This document shows, piece after piece, positions 17,147-26,255 of a DNA stretch of 64,000 bases. The position numbers and the translations under genes are program-made. Source of the stretch: Acidimicrobiales bacterium (GTDB lineage Bacteria > Actinomycetota > Acidimicrobiia > Acidimicrobiales > Ilumatobacteraceae); contig JAURCL010000005.1 in assembly GCA_030828465.1 (NCBI GenBank), positions 1 through 64,000 on the forward strand, read 5' to 3'. Under the pieces are notes generated by a model. That model was not told where the DNA came from. It was given only the letters and a program-made list of their open reading frames with translations, and searched no databases. Position 1 is the first letter of the stretch. Each line of letters starts with the position of its first letter.

Positions 17147-18208
17147 GTGAGCCCTGACCGCCTCCTCGGCTGGACCGATCGGTTCGCCGAGTGCTGGGAG
17201 CGGCTCGGAGCGCCGTCGGCGCACGGCACACCGGGCCGGGTTGCGCGGATCGATCGCGGATGGTCGACCGTGATGCGAACCCACGACGACACCGACGGTC
17301 TTCGGGTCCGCAACATCGGAGCTGATGTGGCCGTCGGTGACTGGGTGGTGGTGGATGACGGGGGCGAGCGCATCGAGCATGTCCTCGACCGCACCTCCGC
17401 CTTCACTCGACGCGCCTCCCACGAGGGAGATCGGGCGGTGCCCGACGTGCTCGCCGCGAACATCGATGTCGTCTTCCTCGTGCACGCCCTCACGGCGCCG
17501 CCCAACCAGCGGCGCCTTGAGCGTGAGCTCGTGTTGGCCTTCGATTCCGGAGCGACACCCGCTGTGGTGCTGACAAAGGTCGATGTCGCCGAGGATCCGT
17601 CCGCTGTGGTCGACGAACTGACCGCCGTGGCCCCCGGTGTGCCCGTGCTGGTCGTCAGCGGGGTGACTGGAGAGGGGGTCGACGAGATCGGCCGCCGCGC
17701 CGTCGACGGCTCGACCCTCGCCCTCCTCGGCGCCTCCGGGGTTGGGAAGTCGACGATCGTCAATTCGCTCCTCGGCCGCGACGAGATGGCGACCGCCGCG
17801 GTGCGCGACGGCGATCAACGCGGGCGTCACACCACGGTCGCGACGCGCTTGCTTCCGGTGCCGGGCGGTGGCTGGCTGATCGATACGCCGGGCTTCCGGG
17901 CGGTGAGTCTCTGGCTGTCCGGTCGGGGCATCGAACGAGCCTTCTCCGACGTGTTCTCGCTCATGGACGACTGTCGCTTCCGCGACTGCAAGCATGATCG
18001 CGAACCCGGTTGCGCCGTGAGAGTTGCGATCGAGGATGGCTCGCTCGATCCATCGCGGTTCGCGAGCCTCGAGCGGCTCGTCGCCGAAGAGGCGGCCGTT
18101 GAGGCGGAGCAGGAGCGGCGGCTCCGAATCGCCGATCGACGCCGGCACGGCCGGCCCGGGCCGGAGGGCGACGAAGACGACGAATCCGACGCGCGAGGCG
18201 CCGAGTGA
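17147..18208 (+). CDS. rsgA: Ribosome small-subunit biogenesis GTPase RsgA
   Basis: A 353-aa circularly permuted GTPase for late 30S assembly, starting at GTG 17147. An N-terminal OB-like domain is followed by G4 (TKVD), then G1 (GASGVGKST, about 195-203), G2 (GRHTTV) and G3 (DTPG), the permuted order diagnostic of the family. A C-terminal zinc motif is present (CRFRDCKHDREPGC). The last 30 residues form an acidic tail. It follows the photolyase by 22 bases and is likely co-transcribed. Confidence 0.95.
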   Translation: MSPDRLLGWTDRFAECWERLGAPSAHGTPGRVARIDRGWSTVMRTHDDTDGLRVRNIGADVAVGDWVVVDDGGERIEHVLDRTSAFTRRASHEGDRAVPDVLAANIDVVFLVHALTAPPNQRRLERELVLAFDSGATPAVVLTKVDVAEDPSAVVDELTAVAPGVPVLVVSGVTGEGVDEIGRRAVDGSTLALLGASGVGKSTIVNSLLGRDEMATAAVRDGDQRGRHTTVATRLLPVPGGGWLIDTPGFRAVSLWLSGRGIERAFSDVFSLMDDCRFRDCKHDREPGCAVRVAIEDGSLDPSRFASLERLVAEEAAVEAEQERRLRIADRRRHGRPGPEGDEDDESDARGAE

Positions 18209-18264
18209 CCCCTCGATTCTCCACCGACTGATCGCGGCTTCGAGTCCGGCGGTACTGTCGTCAT

Positions 18265-19593
18265 ATGGCAGGCATGGAGACCACCCCCGGCATGTTCGAC
18301 CTCCGGATGTCGGAGGGCGCGCGTCCGCTCTACGAACGAGTCCTCGAGTTCATCGAGACCGAGATCGAGCCGAAGACCGAGGAGTTCTTCCGACTCGGCA
18401 GCGACCGCGATGAGCGCTGGTCGTACGGTCCGGGGCAGCTCGAACTGCTCGACGGCATCAAGGAACGGGCCAAGCAGGCGGGGCTATGGAACTTCTTCCT
18501 GCCCGACGCCGAGACCGGCGAGGGGCTGAGCAACCTCGACTACGCGTACATCGCGATGGAGCTCGGTCGGAACCCGATCGCCAGCGAGTGCCTCAACTGC
18601 TCGGCTCCCGACACCGGCAACATGGAGGTGCTCGAACGGGTGGGAACAGCCGAGCAGAAGGAGCGATGGTTGGCGCCGCTCCTCGCCGGCGAGATCCGAT
18701 CGGCGTACGCCATGACCGAGCCCGACACCCCGTCCTCGGACGCGAAGAACATCTCCTGCCGAGCCGTCAAAGACGGTGACGAGTGGGTGATCACGGGAGA
18801 GAAGTACTGGACCTCGGGGGCGGGTGACCCACGCTGCAAGATCCTGATCGTCATGGTGCAGACCGATCCCGACGGTCCACCGCACCGGCGCCAGTCGCAG
18901 ATCCTCGTCCCGATGGACACGCCGGGGGTGCGGGTCATGGGGCCGATGCACGTCTTCGGGGAGGACGACGCCCCCCACGGGCATATGCATCTCCGGTTCG
19001 AGGACGTGCGGGTGCCGGCCACCAACATGCTGCTCGGGGAGGGTCGGGGCTTCGAGATCTCGCAGCTCCGACTCGGACCTGGCCGAATCCATCACTGCAT
19101 GAGGTCGATCGGAGCCGGGGAGCGCGCGCTCGAGTTGATGGTGAAGCGCGGTTTGTCGCGGGAGGCGTTCGGCAAGCCGATCGCCCAACTCGGCGGCAAC
19201 GTGGAGACCATCGCCCGAGCCCGTGTCGAACTCGAGTCGATGCGCCGGATGGTGCTCACCGCGGCTAAGGCGATGGATGAACTCGGCAACGCGGAGGCGA
19301 GGGTCTGGGTGAGCGCCGTCAAGGCCCTCGTGCCCGAGCGCGTCGTCGCGATCATCGACCAGGCCATTCAGGTGCACGGCGCGACCGGCGTCTCCCAGTG
19401 GACCCCGCTCGCCAAGATGTACACGGGGCAGCGCACCCTCCGACTCGCCGATGGCCCGGACGAGGTGCATTGGTTCGTCGTGGGTCGGGCTGAACTGGCC
19501 CGCTGGGAGTCTGAGGCCGCCGACTACGACCCCAAGCGTGAGTTCTACGCGGCGAGGGACGCTCGAGTCGACGCGGTCTTTACCGGTCCCTGA
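18265..19593 (+). CDS. Acyl-CoA dehydrogenase (ACAD10/11-like)
   Basis: A 442-aa flavoenzyme catalysing alpha,beta-dehydrogenation of an acyl-CoA. Visible are the FAD/substrate segment AYAMTEPDTPSSDAKN, the EKYWTSGAG strand, the C-terminal FAD-binding helix SREAFGKPIAQLGGN and the HGATGVSQWTPLA motif. The N-terminus and the PDTGNMEVL segment are typical of the larger ACAD10/11-like branch found in actinobacteria. It stands 56 bases after rsgA, probably with its own start. No electron-transfer flavoprotein genes are nearby. Chain-length specificity is not readable. Confidence 0.92.
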   Translation: MAGMETTPGMFDLRMSEGARPLYERVLEFIETEIEPKTEEFFRLGSDRDERWSYGPGQLELLDGIKERAKQAGLWNFFLPDAETGEGLSNLDYAYIAMELGRNPIASECLNCSAPDTGNMEVLERVGTAEQKERWLAPLLAGEIRSAYAMTEPDTPSSDAKNISCRAVKDGDEWVITGEKYWTSGAGDPRCKILIVMVQTDPDGPPHRRQSQILVPMDTPGVRVMGPMHVFGEDDAPHGHMHLRFEDVRVPATNMLLGEGRGFEISQLRLGPGRIHHCMRSIGAGERALELMVKRGLSREAFGKPIAQLGGNVETIARARVELESMRRMVLTAAKAMDELGNAEARVWVSAVKALVPERVVAIIDQAIQVHGATGVSQWTPLAKMYTGQRTLRLADGPDEVHWFVVGRAELARWESEAADYDPKREFYAARDARVDAVFTGP

Positions 19594-19602
19594 TTCGTCG
19601 CG

Positions 19603-19986
19603 CTATCTCCCGAGGTGCCAACCGTCGGGTCCGCGCCTCCAGCGGTGGACGGCGCTGACCGCGGTGGTGGGAAGTTCCCCGTAGAGGTGGGGGAACAACT
19701 CGCCCCCACCCTCGGCGGCTGGCTCGTCCACGAGGTCGGCGCCAAGGCGCGTCGGGTCGAGGTCGAGCACCACGAGCTCATGGACATCGTCGTAGAAGCG
19801 GCGCGCCACTCCCTCGATCTGCCCGATCCTCGCGCAGTGGACGAACCCGACCTCGGCGAAGGTGAGCCCCCGAGTGCTCCAGGGGTATGAGCCGGTGGTG
19901 GCGGCTCGCTCCCAGTCGTCCGGAAGTGCGAGGTGCACGATCCGCTCAGCGCTGAGACCGCTGTCCATTGGGCCGAGGGTAGCCAT
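19603..19986 (-). CDS. DUF952 family protein
   Basis: A 127-aa protein with the DUF952 pattern: IVHLALPDDWERAATTGSYP near the start, FVHCARIGQIEGVARRFY in the middle, then LVVLDLDPTRLG and FPHLYGELPTTAV. The family has a fold related to ADP-ribosyltransferase-like proteins, but its function is unknown. It is the last gene of the Tad operon (3 bases after the TadE-like gene), although a role in pili is not implied. It converges on the acyl-CoA dehydrogenase gene with 9 bases between stops. Confidence 0.82.
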   Translation of the reverse strand: MATLGPMDSGLSAERIVHLALPDDWERAATTGSYPWSTRGLTFAEVGFVHCARIGQIEGVARRFYDDVHELVVLDLDPTRLGADLVDEPAAEGGGELFPHLYGELPTTAVSAVHRWRRGPDGWHLGR

Positions 19987-19989
19987 CGG

Positions 19990-20373
19990 TCAAGGACGGC
20001 CGATGGGCTCGATCGCCGCGGTCGCGTCGGCGGTGATCCTGCGGGGACCGAGGAGGGAGAGAGGCGACCAGGAGGATCGCCTGGTCCGCTCGATCGTGAC
20101 GGTCACGAGGAGCCCGTCGCGGGAGATCTCGTGGGAGAAGTCATCGGCTGAACCTGCGCCAGCCTGGTCGAGGAGCTCGGAGACCGCACTCTCGGGACGT
20201 TCGGTGGAGGCCGCCAAGCGAGCGGCGGCTCCAGCGGTGTGCTCGAGCGAGACCCGTGCGACCGAGAGGGCCGCGACGTCGATGACCGCCGCGACGACGA
20301 CCGCAACGAGCGGGAGGACCATGGCCAGTTCGACCGCCGCCTGGCCTCGGTCTGACGCCGTCGTGGACCTCAC
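19990..20373 (-). CDS. TadE-like minor pilin / pseudopilin
   Basis: A 127-aa protein with the TadE signature at the N-terminus: a short basic segment (MRSTTASDRGQAAVELAMV) and then a long hydrophobic helix to about residue 36. The GQAAVELA motif is the prepilin-like processing region, with the conserved Glu at +5. The remaining domain is extracellular. Its start overlaps the stop of the pilin-like gene (20370-20373). Part of a compact Flp/Tad locus. Confidence 0.85.
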   Translation of the reverse strand: MRSTTASDRGQAAVELAMVLPLVAVVVAAVIDVAALSVARVSLEHTAGAAARLAASTERPESAVSELLDQAGAGSADDFSHEISRDGLLVTVTIERTRRSSWSPLSLLGPRRITADATAAIEPIGRP

Positions 20374-20588
20374 ACCTGTTCGAGCACTGTTCGCAGGATC
20401 CGATCGAAGAGCCGCGACACGGTTTCCGCCCCCGAGCCGGTGGTCGCCCAGCCAACGACCATCAACCCGACGAAGGCGGCGGCGAGTATGACGAGGGCGT
20501 ACTCGGTGGTCGCCTGCCCCAACTCGGATCCCGTCGTCGTTGAGTCGCGTCGCCGACCGGCCGCTTGTCGCATCGGTGGTGGTGTCAT
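20370..20588 (-). CDS. Flp pilin-like small protein (DUF4244)
   Basis: A 72-aa protein from ATG 20588. A basic leader precedes the GQATTEYALVILAAAFVGLM motif and hydrophobic helix of DUF4244/Flp-type pilins. Cleavage before or within this motif by a TadV-type peptidase would release a pilin of under 55 residues. It is the likely major pilin of the locus. A larger open frame extends upstream through the neighbouring gene but is a shadow. It lies 55 bases after the TadB/TadC-like gene. Confidence 0.82.
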   Translation of the reverse strand: MTPPPMRQAAGRRRDSTTTGSELGQATTEYALVILAAAFVGLMVVGWATTGSGAETVSRLFDRILRTVLEQV

Positions 20589-20643
20589 CTTTGGCTCCCT
20601 CTCGTCGTGGCGTGATGTCTCGGCCCGATCGGGCGATGGGGCC

Positions 20644-21777
20644 TCACAGGTCGGCGCGGACCGCTCGCAGGGCGGCGACCGCGACCGGGGCGATGGCGAT
20701 GAGAACGACCGCGGGCAGGGTGCAGAGCACGAGGGGAGGGGTGAGCCGCACCGGGAGTTCACCGATCGCGGTGTGATGGAGCCGGCGCGCCTCTGAGCGG
20801 AGGTCATCTGCGAGGTGGTCGAGGGCCGGCGCCAGTGGTGAGCCATCGCGAGAGCAGTCGACGAGGAGAGCGGCGAGGCGTCGCGCGCGTCGGTCGGTCC
20901 CGAGTCCGGCGAGAGCGGTGTCGAGTCGCTCGCCGCGGTCGACGGCCTCGCACACACGGCTGAGTGACGCACGGAGCACCGGGGGTCCCACCGCAGCGAG
21001 CAGCCGGATCGTCTCGACGGCCGCTGACCCCGATCGGACACCGATCGCCAACAGCTCGACAAGGAGGGCGAGGGCGTCCTCCCGATCGACACCGCGTCGG
21101 GCCCCGGTGCGCCCCGACCCCCGACTGGCGACCGATCGCATCCAACGCCAGCCGATCACATCGAGCGCTGCGCCGAGCGCGATCACCATGATCATCGGGA
21201 GGTCGGTGACGCCGGAGCGCACCCCTGGTGACAACGCGAGGGCACCGAGGAGGACCACCGGTGGGAGGACGGTCATGACGCGCGCGGAGAGGACCGCCTG
21301 GGCAGCTGATGACCGGCGGCGGCGGCGCACATCCTCCCGAGACCGCACCACCGCTGCGGCCTGACGCAATCCGTCGACGAGCGCGGCGGTGTCCCCCCGA
21401 GCGGACAGCAGCGACACGGTGATCACGTCGAGGTCTCCAGTCGTCGGCGTGACTCGGATGGAATTGTCGAGGGTCCCACCGGTGGCGAGACCGCGTTCGA
21501 TCCCCTCCCACCAGTCGTTGAGCGCCGAGCGGCGGTTCGAGCCGGTGATCGGTCGCGAGGAACGCAGCGCCGCGATCGGGCTCAGGCCGGTCGCGATGCA
21601 CCGAGCGAGATCCTCGGCGTAGTCGGCGATACCCGCCGGCGTCTCGCTGGTTGATGGCGGAACGACGGTTCCCGACTCCTCGGTGATTCGGCGGGAGGCG
21701 GGAGGGGCGAAGGCGAGTCGGGCGATGAGGATGCCGATGAGTGAGGGTTCGGCGATGAGCGCGATCGGCCACATCAC
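20644..21777 (-). CDS. Fused TadB-TadC-like pilus platform protein (two type II secretion F domains)
   Basis: A 377-aa inner-membrane protein with two halves of the same plan. Residues about 50-215 form one T2SSF-like helical domain (EDLARCIATGLSPIAAL) ending in two membrane helices (MTVLPPVVLLGALAL, MIMVIALGAALDVIGW). Residues about 235-370 form a second (ALLVELLAIGVRSGSAAVETI) ending in VLCTLPAVVLIAIAPVAVAAL. In most Tad loci TadB and TadC are separate genes. Start is GTG 21777 overlapping the tadA stop, or ATG 21774. It is expected to be the membrane platform for pilus assembly. Confidence 0.75.
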   Translation of the reverse strand: MMWPIALIAEPSLIGILIARLAFAPPASRRITEESGTVVPPSTSETPAGIADYAEDLARCIATGLSPIAALRSSRPITGSNRRSALNDWWEGIERGLATGGTLDNSIRVTPTTGDLDVITVSLLSARGDTAALVDGLRQAAAVVRSREDVRRRRRSSAAQAVLSARVMTVLPPVVLLGALALSPGVRSGVTDLPMIMVIALGAALDVIGWRWMRSVASRGSGRTGARRGVDREDALALLVELLAIGVRSGSAAVETIRLLAAVGPPVLRASLSRVCEAVDRGERLDTALAGLGTDRRARRLAALLVDCSRDGSPLAPALDHLADDLRSEARRLHHTAIGELPVRLTPPLVLCTLPAVVLIAIAPVAVAALRAVRADL

Positions 21778-22835
21778 CCGCGGGTCACCTCGAACGCGGT
21801 GCTCGGCCCGGAGGGGGTCAACTCAACGATCTCGCTGACCAGGCGCTGCCCGGTCGGCAGGCGTCGAAGATGGACGAGCAGGTCGACGCTCATTCGGAGG
21901 TGCTCCCGGGCGGCCTCAGCCGACCACGCTGGCATGGACCGAGCGAGCAGGTTCTCAAGACGGGCGAGCGCGTCGGTCGCGCTGTTCGAGTGGCAGGTGG
22001 CGAGAGCCCCGTCGTGACCGGTATTGACCGCTTGGATGAGCGCGACCACCTCAGCACCCCGGATCTCGCCCACGACGAGCCGATCGGGTCGGAGCCGCAG
22101 CGCGGCTCGAACCAGATCCTCGGCGTCGACCGCCTCGATCCCCTCGGCTCGCGGCCGCGCCTCGAGGCGCACCGATTGTGGGTGCTGTGGGTCGAGTTCG
22201 GCCGTGTCCTCGATGATCACCACCCGCTGCTCCTTCGGCACGCGGTCGATGAGGGCGCCGACGAGGCTCGTCTTCCCAGAGGAGGCACCGCCGGAAACAA
22301 GGATCGTCTTGCGCTCTTCGATGGCGGCGGCGAGTTGCTCTACGACCTCAGGAGGGCCGAAGTCGTCGAGGCGCAAGCGGCGTCGCGCGGGTGCCCTCAC
22401 CGCCACGGCGGTTCCGTCGACGGCCACGGGCGGGAGGACGGCGCAGAGCCTCGAACCGTCGGGAAGCCGCGCGTCGACCACGGGGTGGGAGCGGTCGAGT
22501 CGGCGACCGCTACCGGCAAGCATCCGTTCGAGGACCACTTCGAGTTCCCCGGCTGAGATCTCCGCTCGATACTCCAACCGCCCAGCGCGCTCCGTCCACA
22601 CCTCCCCACCTCGATGGACGAGGACCTCGTCGACGTCGCGGTCGGCGAGGAGTTCTCCGATGAGACCGTGGCCGGTCATCCGCGCGAGCGCGCTCTGTCG
22701 GAGCCGGTCCTGTTGCTCGTCGTTAGCGAGAGCGAATCGGCTGCGGACGATCTGCGAGACGGTGTCGATCGGCTCGCCGGTGAGCCGGGTAGCAGCCGCG
22801 ACCACCTCGGCCACCTGCTCCTCCCAAGCACTCAT
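21774..22835 (-). CDS. tadA: TadA/CpaF-family pilus assembly ATPase
   Basis: A 353-aa secretion ATPase. The N-terminal domain precedes the Walker A GGASSGKTS (182-190). After it come an acidic-box strand (VVIIEDTAELD), an LRLRPDRLVVGEIRG Walker B region and the His box GHDGALATCHSN. It would hexamerise in the cytoplasm and power Flp pilus extension and retraction. The ATG at 22835 overlaps the stop of the TadZ-like gene (ATGA), which decides this start over a longer frame. Confidence 0.93.
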   Translation of the reverse strand: MSAWEEQVAEVVAAATRLTGEPIDTVSQIVRSRFALANDEQQDRLRQSALARMTGHGLIGELLADRDVDEVLVHRGGEVWTERAGRLEYRAEISAGELEVVLERMLAGSGRRLDRSHPVVDARLPDGSRLCAVLPPVAVDGTAVAVRAPARRRLRLDDFGPPEVVEQLAAAIEERKTILVSGGASSGKTSLVGALIDRVPKEQRVVIIEDTAELDPQHPQSVRLEARPRAEGIEAVDAEDLVRAALRLRPDRLVVGEIRGAEVVALIQAVNTGHDGALATCHSNSATDALARLENLLARSMPAWSAEAAREHLRMSVDLLVHLRRLPTGQRLVSEIVELTPSGPSTAFEVTRG

Positions 22836-23458
22836 GTTGGCAGCGCTGAGGCGAGCGCACCGAGCGATGCCGGCAGCCGCGAGAGGAGCAAACCTGCGTC
22901 GACCGCTCGCGCGACGGTTGGATCGATGGCGAGCGAGGCGAGGATTGGGGCTCCGAGACACCGGGCGACGTCGTCAGCCGACAGAGCGCGCCCCGGTTCG
23001 GAGATCACGATGACCCCGTCGGGGGTCGCCCCAGCTCGCACCGAGCGACGGAGCGCGAGGTAGCACGGTCTCACCACCATCACGTTCCGAGTAGCGACCT
23101 TCGGCCACCCGTCGGGCCGACCCGTTCCGAGGTCGACGATCACCGCGTCGGAGCGCGTCGAGGCCCAGTCGGCGAGTCGGGCCCAGGATCGATCCTCGAC
23201 GGGCTCGGGGGAGGAGCCGGCGCGAATGATGGAGAGTTGGTCGTCGATGTCCTCCACCAGATCGTCGAGACGCGAGTTGGGTGAGTCGCTCACGAGCCAG
23301 TCGCGAACCCCGGGCGCGTCGGATTCGGCGAGACCGAGGACGGCGGGCACATCGCCGGAGGTGTCGACGATGACGGCGGGGTCGTGCAGGCGCGCGAGCG
23401 CGCAGGCAGTGACGGTGGTGCCGCTCCCACCTTTGGGTGTCCAGAGTCCGGTGAGCAT
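22832..23458 (-). CDS. TadZ/CpaE-like MinD/ParA-fold localisation protein
   Basis: A 208-aa ParA/MinD-fold protein. The N-terminal motif TPKGGSGTTV keeps the signature Lys (K9) of deviant Walker A proteins but has Thr where the second P-loop Lys normally lies. This degeneracy is known for TadZ. Later strands VIVDTSGDVPAVLGL and AVIVDLGTG fit the fold. It is the first gene of the Tad operon; its family localises the pilus machinery in the cell. The response-regulator-like domain of CpaE is absent. Confidence 0.75.
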   Translation of the reverse strand: MLTGLWTPKGGSGTTVTACALARLHDPAVIVDTSGDVPAVLGLAESDAPGVRDWLVSDSPNSRLDDLVEDIDDQLSIIRAGSSPEPVEDRSWARLADWASTRSDAVIVDLGTGRPDGWPKVATRNVMVVRPCYLALRRSVRAGATPDGVIVISEPGRALSADDVARCLGAPILASLAIDPTVARAVDAGLLLSRLPASLGALASALPT

Positions 23459-23513
23459 GTCCCTCCCAGGTCGGTGTCGGGAGGTCGGGACTCGAGTGTG
23501 GGCGCGCGACCCC

Positions 23514-24464
23514 TCAGCGTGACGCCGTGTCGGAAGCCGTCTGCGCGAGCAGTTCGAGGAATGTGTCCTCGGCCCGACGGGCTGAGCGGTGGGTCGATCC
23601 CGAGGAGTGCGGGGTGATGATCACCCGCTCCATCGCCCACAGCGGGGACTCCTCGGGGAGCGGTTCGATCTCGAACACGTCGAGGGCCGCTCCGGCGAGG
23701 TGTCCGGAGTCGAGGGCGTCGATCAGCGCGCTCTCGTCGACGCACTCACCCCGGCCCACGTTCACGAAGTACGACCCGGTCGGCATCGCCGCGAACTCGT
23801 CGGCGCCGAGCATCTCGCGGGTGTCGTCGGTGAGCGGGGCGCACATGACGAGGGCGTCGGAGTGCGTGAGGAGCTCACTCAGTCGGTCGGTGGCCCAGGT
23901 GGGGCACGGCTCGGATCCTGTGGGGTGTCGACGGAGACCGACGACGTCCATGCCGATCGCCATCGCCAGCCGAGCGATCTCCGACCCGATCGAACCAAGG
24001 CCGATGATCCCGAGGCGAAGATCGGCGGGGTCATCGGTGACTCGGTGGGACCACTGGCGCTGGTGCTGGTCGCGTCCGATCTCGTCGAGTCGTCGGATGA
24101 GGGTGATCAGGTGGTGGATCACCGAGTGCGCGATCGCCGGCGCGGCAGCCCCCGGGGAGTTCGTTACTCGCACTCCGCGGTCGGAGAGCCGCGCGAATAC
24201 CGGGTCGTCGAGCCCGGCGGAGAAGGTGTGGAGCCAGTGGAGTCGGGGGGCCCGGACCACGGGTCCCATGAGGGCGGCCGTTCGTCCGGGCCAGGCGTCA
24301 GCCGAGAAGAAAGCGATCGTCAGCCGTTCGATGTCCGGATCGCTCACGGGTGACTCCCTGAGCACGATGAACTCGGCGCCAGGGCTGATCGTCGTCAGTT
24401 CCGCGGAACGGGCCTCCCATACGGTGTCGGTGACCAGGATGACCTCACCCTCGCTTCGACCCAC
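23514..24464 (-). CDS. D-isomer-specific 2-hydroxyacid dehydrogenase
   Basis: A 316-aa NAD(P)-dependent dehydrogenase starting at GTG 24464. The Rossmann motif is GIIGLGSIGSEIA. The catalytic Arg is in NVGRGECVDE, the Glu in FEIEPLPEESPLW, and the catalytic His in ITPHSSG. The substrate-domain pattern HTFSAGLDDP is of the hydroxypyruvate/glyoxylate reductase-like branch. The substrate is not determinable. It lies 55 bases upstream of the Tad operon on the same strand and is divergent from the tRNA-Sec gene. Confidence 0.9.
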   Translation of the reverse strand: MGRSEGEVILVTDTVWEARSAELTTISPGAEFIVLRESPVSDPDIERLTIAFFSADAWPGRTAALMGPVVRAPRLHWLHTFSAGLDDPVFARLSDRGVRVTNSPGAAAPAIAHSVIHHLITLIRRLDEIGRDQHQRQWSHRVTDDPADLRLGIIGLGSIGSEIARLAMAIGMDVVGLRRHPTGSEPCPTWATDRLSELLTHSDALVMCAPLTDDTREMLGADEFAAMPTGSYFVNVGRGECVDESALIDALDSGHLAGAALDVFEIEPLPEESPLWAMERVIITPHSSGSTHRSARRAEDTFLELLAQTASDTASR

Positions 24465-24504
24465 GCGGGGGATGCTAGGTCTTGCGATCGGTACGCTCCC
24501 GGGT

Positions 24505-24600
24505 GGAGGTGTCCGCACGCCTGGTGGGTGCCGCCGCCTTCAAAGCGGTTGGGGCGGGTGTTCCCCGTCCGGCGGGTTCGATTCCCGTCCACCTCCGCCA
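24505..24600 (+). tRNA. selC: Selenocysteine tRNA (anticodon TCA)
   Basis: A 96-base tRNA with encoded CCA. The acceptor GGAGGTG pairs with CACCTCC, and the discriminator is G. It has an enlarged D arm and a 5-bp anticodon stem closing loop CTTCAAA with anticodon TCA (24540-24542). The TTGGGGC start of a long variable arm resembles E. coli selC, and the T arm contains TTCGATT. This combination identifies tRNA-Sec, which lets UGA be read as selenocysteine with SelA, SelB and SelD. None of those genes, and no obvious selenoprotein, is in the window. Confidence 0.94.
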
Positions 24601-24601
24601 C

Positions 24602-24615
24602 ACGGCCTCGGCCGT
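24602..24615 (+). terminator. Short hairpin immediately after tRNA-Sec
   Basis: ACGGCC (24602-24607) and GGCCGT (24610-24615) are perfect inverted repeats separated by TC, directly after the CCA end. A short run of T follows in CCGTTTC. It could end or process the tRNA transcript before the VOC gene. The loop is too tight for all six pairs, so about five pairs would form. Low certainty. Confidence 0.3.
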
Positions 24616-24627
24616 AGTGTCCGTTTC

Positions 24628-25053
24628 ATGACCGACACGCCCTCGCTCATCCGCCACGGCCAACGCGCCATCGATCTCGGCATCGTCGTTCGCGACGCCG
24701 AAGCTGCGCTCGCCTTCTATCGGGACCTCCTCGGTCTCGTTGACGAGGGATCGATGCCGATGCCGGTCGGCGCCGGCGGCACCATGTACCGGCTGCGGTG
24801 CGGCGACTCACTGATCAAGATCGTCGCTTTCGACGAGAATCCGGAGGCCAAGGCGCCGCGCGGCGGTATCCCGGGCGCCTCCGGCTATCGCTACTTCACG
24901 ATCCACGTCGCCAACATCGATGAGATCGCCGAGGCCTGCCGATCGGCGGGCGCGAGAGTGGTGGTCGAGCCGGTGGAGATTCGGCCCGGGGTTCGAATCT
25001 CTCTCGTCAACGACCCCGACGGCAACACCGTCGAGTTCGTCGAGTCGACCTGA
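24628..25053 (+). CDS. VOC (glyoxalase/bleomycin-resistance) superfamily protein
   Basis: A 141-aa protein with the two beta-alpha-beta-beta-beta modules of the vicinal-oxygen-chelate fold. Module one is AIDLGIVVRDAEAALAFYRDLLGL; module two has YFTIHVANIDEIAEACRSAG and ends NDPDGNTVEFVEST, where the Glu is a usual metal ligand. The substrate is unknown; methylmalonyl-CoA epimerase, dioxygenase and resistance proteins share this fold. It starts 28 bases after the tRNA-Sec gene. It converges on the sigma factor gene. Confidence 0.85.
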   Translation: MTDTPSLIRHGQRAIDLGIVVRDAEAALAFYRDLLGLVDEGSMPMPVGAGGTMYRLRCGDSLIKIVAFDENPEAKAPRGGIPGASGYRYFTIHVANIDEIAEACRSAGARVVVEPVEIRPGVRISLVNDPDGNTVEFVEST

Positions 25054-25071
25054 CGACGGAGTGATGGCGGG

Positions 25072-26010
<939 letters not shown>

Positions 26011-26085
26011 TTTGACTCCCTCTTCGAGGTCTGGCTAGCGGATGGAACTCCCCGTGAGACGGGCGTCACGTTACCGACGATTCGG

Positions 26086-26100
26086 CCTTGAGCCTCAAGG
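26086..26100. promoter_or_regulatory. Perfect palindrome CCTTGAG-C-CTCAAGG between sigma and Bax-inhibitor genes
   Basis: A 15-base perfect inverted repeat lies in the 245-base divergent region between the sigma factor gene (start 26010) and the Bax-inhibitor-1 gene (start 26256). The half-site CTTGAG is also the half-site of the HspR (HAIR) operator. Here the arms are one base apart rather than seven, so HspR binding is doubtful. A TATCAT hexamer around 26187 could be a -10 for the plus-strand gene. Nothing else stands out in this region. Confidence 0.3.
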
Positions 26101-26255
26101 GAGCTCGAGGGTTATCCATCGCTTCCGGAGATGTCGACGCAGGTCTCGGACGGTGCGGACGACAGGCGCGCGATCGATCCGCGATCTATCATCAGGGGCC
26201 ACCGAGCGGTCGGGTCGTCGACCCGCCGATCGGACCCACCGAGGAGGAGGATCCG

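Noticed and set aside
22836-22961. Longer N-terminus for tadA
   Set aside because: The added residues overlap the TadZ-like gene and are Arg-rich; ATG 22835 in ATGA coupling is the natural start.
24505-24600. tRNA-Leu or tRNA-Ser with a long variable arm, or a suppressor tRNA
   Set aside because: The anticodon is TCA, the D arm is enlarged and the variable-arm start matches selC; acceptor and discriminator (G) also fit tRNA-Sec.
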